Source: Balamuthia mandrillaris
Taxonomy: Eukaryota > Discosea > Longamoebia > Balamuthiidae
Direction: 5' to 3'
DNA: 64,000 nucleotides
NCBI GenBank assembly: GCA_031835245.1
Contig: JAVKOQ010000014.1
Location: 209,001 to 273,000 of the forward strand
Part shown: piece by piece, positions 58,486 to 64,000 of the stretch
How the letters are laid out: each line of letters opens with the position of its first letter
How positions within the stretch are numbered: position 1 is the first letter of the stretch
Program-made: the position numbers and the translations under genes
Notes under the pieces: model-generated
What the model was told of the DNA's origin: nothing
What the model saw: only the letters and a program-made list of their open reading frames with translations
Databases searched by the model: none

Positions 58486-58760
58486 ATGTCCAACGAAGGA
58501 GAGAAGTCTGGTTTCATCTGGGCCTGCAGGACTGGCGACTTGGAGGGCGTGAAGGACGCCATCTCCAAGGGAGAGGACGTGAACCAGGTCGACGCCACCG
58601 TCAACAAGCGCACTCCCCTCCACCACGCCGCTGACTTTGGCCAAGCTGAGGTCATTCAGTTCTTGATCTCCAAAGGCGCTCAGGTAAAACCTTCCCTTCT
58701 TTTTCTTTGTTAAAATCAATCATTTATTTGGTTTCCATCATTTGTTTTCTCTCTCCTCCT

Positions 58761-58797
<37 letters not shown>

Positions 58798-59104
58798 CTT
58801 TTTTATTTATGGTTGATTACTGAGCAAATTTTTTTGAAAAATTATAAATCAGGTGAACGCAACGGACGCTTTTGGCATCACTCCACTTTTGGCGGCCACT
58901 TATGAGGGACACGCCGCCGCTGTGCGTGCCCTGATCGCGGGAGGTGCCAAGAAGGATGTGAAGGGTCCTGACGGCATGACCGCCCTCGAGGCTGCTGAAA
59001 GCGAGGAGGTCAAGAAGGCCCTCTCTGGTATGACCCTTCTGTTCTCTTCTCTCTCCCTCTCTTGACTTTTCTCATTCTCATTCTGTTCTCTTTCAGGCAA
59101 GTAA
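58486..59104 (+). CDS. mtpn: myotrophin / V-1, ankyrin-repeat inhibitor of actin capping protein
   Basis: Three exons (58486-58683, 58853-59027, 59097-59104) give 126 residues (human 118). Ankyrin units read FIWACRTGDLEGVKDAISKG, RTPLHHAADFGQAEVIQFLI and ITPLLAATYEGHAAAVRALI, with KDVKGPDGMTALEAAE closing the array; this tracks human myotrophin block by block. V-1 binds CapZ/capping protein and frees actin barbed ends, and V-1 has been studied in Dictyostelium. The last exon supplies only GK and the stop. The ATG follows an AT-rich leader (AAATATAATATG). Intron 1 contains a CT run. A generic small ankyrin protein is the only alternative. Confidence 0.92.
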
Positions 59105-59442
59105 AATAGAAAAGAAAAGAAAAGAAAGAGAAAGGGCAAAGAGGAGGGAAGGGATAAACAAAGAAAGAGACACAAAGTCTCTCAATCGTGTACTTGAACA
59201 AAAGAGAAGGTTGGAGATGGCACAAATTCTGAAAATGTACCTATCCCTTTCTTTCGGTTTTCTTTCGCAAGCATTCCGTTACTCATGTCCTCTCTCTTCT
59301 CTCTCTCTCTCTTCCAACATCTCTTCTTCTTCTTCTTCTTCTTCCCAATAAAACCAGAAGCCTTTGTGTTTAGCAATCCCTTTCTCTTTTCTTCAGTTAT
59401 CTCGTTATCTCATTCATTGAGAAAGTTTAAATAAGGTTTATG
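59105..59442. other. convergent 3' region, myotrophin (+) and SSL1 (-)
   Basis: 338 bp with A/GA-rich sequence, a (CTT)n run near 59325-59344 and AATAAA at about 59347, a likely polyadenylation signal for myotrophin. No ORF of note. Confidence 0.5.
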
Positions 59443-59945
59443 TTAGTGTTGGGCATGTTCACATCCAGGGCAGTTGTGAAGAGACTCATGTATGAACAAG
59501 TCGCAGTCGTAGCAAAAGGCCTTCTTGCAACGCGGACACTTGTATAGAGTCCCTGTTCCCCGCGACACCCATCGTAGACAGCCATAGCATTGCCTTATTG
59601 GTTCCAAAGAAACGAATTGAGGGTGAGAACAAAAAAGAGAGGAGAGAGAAGCTGAGAGAGAACAAGAGCGAAGTATACTTTTCTGGAGAGTTTTCGGGAA
59701 TGGGAGTAAAGTTGGGAATAGGGAAGAGGTGATGGTAGGAACGGGCGAGATGTGGGGAGGAGACGAGGGAGAGGTTGCATATTTGACAGTCGATGGGAAG
59801 TTCGCAGTACTTGGCTTTACATTGTGGACAAAAGAAACCCCCCACCTTTAACGTTTGATGACTGCAATGGAAGAGTTACCACAAGAAATTAAAGAACAAA
59901 CAACAAAAATAACCACGAGAAAAGGAAAGAAAGATTAAGAGAAGA

Positions 59946-59989
<44 letters not shown>

Positions 59990-61375
59990 GAATAAGCAAA
60001 CCATATACAAAGGCTAGGATTCTCATCAGCTCTTCGCATAGGAAATCCCATACGTATGAGAGAGGCCTCCAAGTCGTTCGAAGAGGCAGTAGGAGGTGGC
60101 GGCGTGTGCAAGAGCATAAGCTCCTTAAAGTGTTCCTGGTGGAGGGCGACGTGATAGGTGCCGCCGGTGGCCTCTGCCGTTTTCCTGCACACAAAGACCT
60201 CAGCGGCGAGACTGACCACAGAGCAGCGGATACGGTCCCGTTTCAACGTGGCAATGGTGTCGTTGATGTCGCCTGGATCGCAGGTGCTCAGCCCTCCGAA
60301 GATGACCAATACTTCTCTGCTGCCGTATTTTGGGATGTGACTATTGTTTTGATGTTTTCAGAAGTGGACGAAAGAAGAACAAAAAAATAAAGGAAAAGGA
60401 CGAAGAAATGACGAAAGGAAGAAAGAACAGAAAGAACAGAAAGAATGGCGCGAATAAGGAGAAGAAAGAGACCATAGTGAAGCCCTTGCCACCATCAAAG
60501 CATTCTGGAGGGAAGCGTCTCCTTGGGAAGACATTTCTGCTTTCAGCTCTGCAATATGTCTGTTTGGATTGCCTTCATACAAACAGCGTTAACAATAAAC
60601 CTCTAGGAACGAAGGAGAGGAGGAGAAGAAGAAAAGAAGAAGAAAAGAACAGCAACACCAACGACAAGCAAGCAGACAACCAACAACACCTAGAAGAGCA
60701 CTCACCACTCAATTCTGTGATCTTCTCAGCAATAGCGTTTCTCATTACAATGATGCCCATCTGGGCGATTGGGTTCTGGTCAAAGAACTCCTTGATGAAG
60801 AGCTCGGCGGTGCGAAGCGCGACGGCCATCCTGCTGGGCTTCATGTCGCTCTTGTCCTCCATGGCTTTGCTGCAGTCCACCACAAGAAAGAGGTGACGGC
60901 TCATCCCTCTCCGAACCGTCCTTGCATCTCGCTGCGCTCTTGCTCTCGTCCTTTTTTTTAAAAAATCCCCAAGTGAGTGAATCAAACAAGACAACAGTGA
61001 GAGAAGAAAGAGGGTGAGGGAGAGGGAGAGGAGAGGGAGAGGGAGAGGGAGAGGGAGAGGGAGAGGGAGAGGGAGAGGGAGAGGAGAGGAGAGGAGAGGG
61101 AGAGGGAGAGGGAGAGGGAGAGGAGAGGGAGAGGAGAGGAGAGGGAGAGGGAGAGGGAGAGGGAGAGGGAGAGGGAGCAAAGGAGTATACCGCCGTTGTC
61201 GGTTTTGTTGCTCGATCAGAACGGTTTTGAGTGCTCCCGTTTCATCCTCCTCCACGGCCTCCCAACTGCGCTCGTAGTTCTTTTCCCATGCCTGCAACTT
61301 GGCCGCGGTGACTCCGTCCTCTTCCTCCTCTTCCTCCTCCATCCCAACCTCCTCCTCTTCTCCTTCTATCTCCAT
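59443..61375 (-). CDS. SSL1: TFIIH core subunit SSL1 / p44 (GTF2H2)
   Basis: Six exons (61191-61375, 60706-60950, 60473-60572, 60002-60340, 59679-59861, 59443-59593) give 400 residues, matching SSL1/p44. After an acidic N terminus come a vWA domain ([20 protein letters not shown], then [41 protein letters not shown]), a C4 zinc module ([20 protein letters not shown]) and a C-terminal RING-like finger ([38 protein letters not shown]). In TFIIH it supports XPD helicase in transcription initiation and nucleotide-excision repair. An in-frame ATG at 61462 could extend the N terminus by 29 residues. The first intron carries a G-quadruplex-type repeat on the template strand. Confidence 0.96.
61013..61178. 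repeat. (GGGAGA)n hexanucleotide array in SSL1 intron 1
   Basis: About 25 near-perfect units with a few GAGGAGAG slips. Four or more GGG runs spaced by three bases occur repeatedly on the + (template) strand, so it fits the G-quadruplex consensus. The sense strand is CCCTCT, the same unit as in the PPR intron at 3812-3942. Confidence 0.92.
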
Positions 61376-61621
61376 TCCTTTCTTTTCTCTTTTCTTTTTT
61401 TTTTCTCTTTGCTTGGATAATTCGTGTCGTCGTGAAATTTTTAAGGACTCGAGCCAAGACAAGAGATTGCACAGAGGACATGAGCGAGAACAGGAGAGAG
61501 GAGAGGAGAGAATCTATAAGATAAGAGAGAAGACATGAGAGAGGACATGAGAGAGTATAGATTTCCTCGAAACAAAAAAAAAAGGAGAAGAGAAGCAAAA
61601 AAAAAAAATAAATACACCACG

Positions 61622-61829
61622 ATGAGGCGGTGGAAGGAGGTCTGGGGGCAGGCCTCGCGTGGCTGGAACCGCAAGTTCAACCAGTACGCGCAAGCGGCGG
61701 AGCTTCACCTCAATCGAGCGTGGTACGAGCTCGACCGCAAATGGAACGATTTTCTCTATGGCAAAAGAAAAGTGGAGGCCGTTAAAGTTCCATTCATGGT
61801 TTCTGTCTCTCTGTCTCTCTGTCTCTCTG

Positions 61830-61873
<44 letters not shown>

Positions 61874-62464
61874 TATTTAACTTTTAAACAGATCACAAAA
61901 GAGATGAAAGCCCAATTGGCGGGGTTGGGCTATGAATCGTCCGAGGTGAAGGCGATGACGCCAGCGGAAGCCTACGACCTCATCCAAAACAACACGAAGG
62001 CCTCCGACCGGCCCAAGCCACAACCAAAAGCGGAGAAGAAGAAGGAAGACGAGACTCCACTCCCGTCCACCATCAACCTCTCTTCCTCCGCTGCCTCTTC
62101 CTCCTCCTCCGCTTCTCCTTTTGACAGCGTGGACGATTGGAATCGCTTCTTCTTGTTCGCTCTCAGCTGCAGCAAGGAACGCTCACTGCGTAGACCTTTC
62201 CTCTCTCTCGCCTCCTCTCTTTCCATCATTGAAAATGCTCGCAGGCAACGGATCCCTCCTTCCTCTGTTGCTGCTTCTTCTTCCTCTGCTTCTCCTTCCT
62301 TGAGCAGCCATACTTCACCTGCGTCCCCTTCTTCCTCGTCTTCTGCTGCTGTATCGATTCCTTCTTCTTCTTCTTCTAGTTCGCCTTTCACCTCTTCTTC
62401 ATCTTCCAGTGCTCCAGTCGTCGTTGCATCCACTTCGTCTTCTTCTTCGTCTTCACAAAGCTAA
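61622..62464 (+). CDS. orphan protein with a helical N terminus and a Ser-rich tail
   Basis: Two exons (61622-61798, 61892-62464) give 249 residues. The N-terminal 59 residues are amphipathic and Trp/Arg-rich (RRWKEVWGQASRGWNRKFNQ). The second exon opens with ITKEMKAQLAGLGYESSEVK and TPAEAYDLIQNN, which look like a small helical module. The rest is a Ser/Ala-rich tail in which TCT/TCC/TCA codons dominate. An upstream in-frame ATG (61535) would add 29 Lys/Arg-rich residues. It is divergent from SSL1 with 246 bp between start codons. No family recognised. The Ser tail may contain an unrecognised intron. Confidence 0.6.
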
Positions 62465-62526
62465 CCTGTTCTTCTCTTTCTTCTTTTTTTAAAAGAAAAA
62501 TGACTTGCCTTTCTTTATTCTCCGCT

Positions 62527-63264
62527 TCAACAAGCAGCAGAGCAGGAGACCAGCCGTTCGTCTGATGTATCTTCTCTCCTCTCTTGCTCTTCTTCTTTTC
62601 CTCCTCCTACTTCCTTTTGTTCATCTTCTTCAAGAGTGTGCAAGGCGGCCAGAGCTTCCGCTCTTGCCCGTCTTTCTGCTGCCTTTTGTGTTTCTGTCTT
62701 CAGCTGACCGCATGCTGCCAATATGTCTCTTCCTCCTTTGTTGTGTTTTGCACAACACAAAACGTTAACAAGGAAAAAAAGGAGGAGAAAGATAGAAGAA
62801 AGAAGCGTACGAGGCCATCGGATGGGAGCTTTGATGTAGGATTGTTCCAAGATGGAAGAGAACTTTAGGATTTGTTCCCTATCTGAACATTCGTACTTAC
62901 TTCCTGGCCATGGATTGAATGGTCTTTTGATGTTTTTTCCATCAGCAAAACAATAGAGAGAGAGAGAACAGGAGAGGAGAGGTACATGAGGTTAACGACG
63001 CAAGGAACGGTTTTGGCGATGCGAACAAGTTCATGGGCCTCAGCTTCGCTGTCGTTAACGCCTTTGAGCATTACATACTCGAAGACCACTTTACCAAAAG
63101 CACGACAGGCCTCCAACAGCTCCTCTAACGGGTACTGCCGATTGAGTGGCACTAACTCGTCTCTTAGCTCGTTGCGTACAGCATGCAACGATATAGCTTT
63201 TAAAAGCTGTTAGTCAGAACACAAACAAATAGAAAAAGCAGTAAAAGAACAGAAAACAGCTTTC

Positions 63265-63312
<48 letters not shown>

Positions 63313-64000
63313 AGATGGAGAGAGATGGAGAGAGAAAAGTAAAGGTTACCAAGTTGGATTTGTTTGAGGTCTTGGGCGAGGCGATAGATGTTGGGCACGA
63401 CGCCGCTGGTAGAGACGGTAATCTTGGATTTGCCTATTTGACATCCACGCGGCTCAGAAAGTATCTTAATGGCTTTAACAACATTCCTGTAATTATAGAG
63501 AGGTTCTCCTTGTCCCTTTTGTTTTTTTTTTTTTTTTTGAGTAAGTTTGAAAACCTAAGAAGAGAGCGGAGAAGAGAGCAATGGGAAAGGAGGGAGAAGA
63601 GAGAAGAGAGCGGAGAGGGGGGTATTGGGAAAAGAGGAGAGAAGAGAAAGAAAAGAGGGAGAAGAGAGAGAACCATGAAGACAACATTGGAAACCAACTT
63701 GCGGCTGGAGAGAGGAAATTCGCCCATGGCTGCTCTTGCTTGCATTACCTGACCCACTATCTCCCACGTCTTCAAGTTCCTTTCCTTTATACTCACACAA
63801 AAACAGTCAAAACCAACAAAAGAGAACACAGGAGAGATGACGCTGAGGAAAAAGTAGGCACGGAAATACGAACCACCGGTTGTGTTCCAGTGTGACAGAA
63901 GCTGCAGCCAACAGTGCAGCCAACCTGCGATGACACGCAGAGAGTGCCTCTTGATGTCTCCGGAATGAACACCGCTGCGGTTTTTGTCAATGCGAAGAGC
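62527..64000 (-). CDS. rlmN: RlmN-type radical SAM RNA methyltransferase, 5' end beyond the window
   Basis: Visible exons (63874-64000 partial, 63674-63784, 63350-63515, 62986-63196, 62811-62923, 62527-62735) encode the C-terminal two thirds. Seen: [20 protein letters not shown] with the CxxxCxxC iron-sulfur/SAM motif; [20 protein letters not shown] rebuilt across a splice; [39 protein letters not shown] rebuilt across another splice; and [11 protein letters not shown] with the methyl-carrying Cys. In bacteria RlmN makes m2A in 23S rRNA and some tRNAs. CxFCHTGTQxxxRNLxxxEIVGQVM is the alpha-proteobacterial wording, which suggests a mitochondrial-type enzyme. The C-terminal tail is Glu-rich. 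Intron 63197-63349 has a GA run (CT in sense). Confidence 0.94.
63265..63334. repeat. (GA)n microsatellite with GATGGAGAGA units in an RlmN intron
   Basis: A GA run followed by three GATGGAGAGA-type units, CT-rich on the sense strand. Confidence 0.88.

Noticed and set aside
1-64000. Bacterial or giant-virus origin of the contig
   Set aside because: Dense GT-AG introns, TFIIH, SCAR/WAVE, RhoGEF and Frizzled genes show a eukaryotic nuclear genome; no capsid, packaging or integrase genes were seen.

Overview
The window looks like nuclear DNA of a free-living amoebozoan; a discosean such as a Balamuthia or Acanthamoeba relative is my best guess from gene content and from the (CT)n-filled spliceosomal introns, but this is not proven. 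It carries about 24 protein genes on both strands, most of them cut by GT-AG introns of 50-500 bp, with short intergenic gaps (often 70-300 bp). I rebuilt the splice forms by hand from reading-frame phase and family conservation. I saw no rRNA, no intact tRNA, no transposon, no virus-like element and no CRISPR array.

Layout, left to right: a possible 3' exon of an unknown + gene (about 60-201); ThiD-type HMP-P kinase (275-1639, -); a mitochondrial PPR-like protein (1812-4705, +); inositol monophosphatase (4776-5798, -); then an 18.7-kb gene (5872-24609, -) whose 13 exons join into a predicted 5864-residue protein with an RNF213/mysterin-like double AAA+ core, a C-terminal USP deubiquitinase domain and a terminal SAM-like domain. 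Next come a MOK/RCK-type kinase (24904-26318, -), an IQ-DH-PH-C2 RhoGEF (26678-30285, -), a four-helix membrane protein (30776-31400, +), an F-box/TPR protein (31491-33770, -), a MutY adenine DNA glycosylase (33949-36213, +), a secreted Cys-rich protein (36442-37410, +), two tandem Frizzled-like receptors (38025-40479 and 41372-43826, +), the SCAR/WAVE subunit BRICK1 (44258-44629, -), a coiled-coil orphan (45070-45701, +), a secreted GMC oxidoreductase (46718-49249, +), a pRiA4b-ORF3-like protein (49369-50381, -), a maltose-O-acetyltransferase-like enzyme (50626-51645, -), a DHH phosphoesterase (51820-53978, +), an animal-type haem peroxidase with a Cys-repeat stalk (54381-56755, -), myotrophin/V-1 (58486-59104, +), the TFIIH subunit SSL1/p44 (59443-61375, -), an orphan with a Ser-rich tail (61622-62464, +), and the 3' part of an RlmN-type radical SAM methyltransferase running off the right edge (62527-64000, -).

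Themes: actin and motility control (RhoGEF, BRICK1, myotrophin), cell-surface sensing (Frizzled pair), ubiquitin biology (RNF213-USP giant, F-box/TPR), and genome and RNA maintenance (MutY, SSL1, RlmN, PPR). The item most worth pursuing is the RNF213-like ATPase apparently fused to a deubiquitinase, with no RING or RZ-type zinc finger that I can see. Two genome-wide habits also stand out. Intron microsatellites are nearly always pyrimidine-rich on the sense strand, and some of them, (CCCTCT)n, place G-quadruplex-capable repeats on the template strand.
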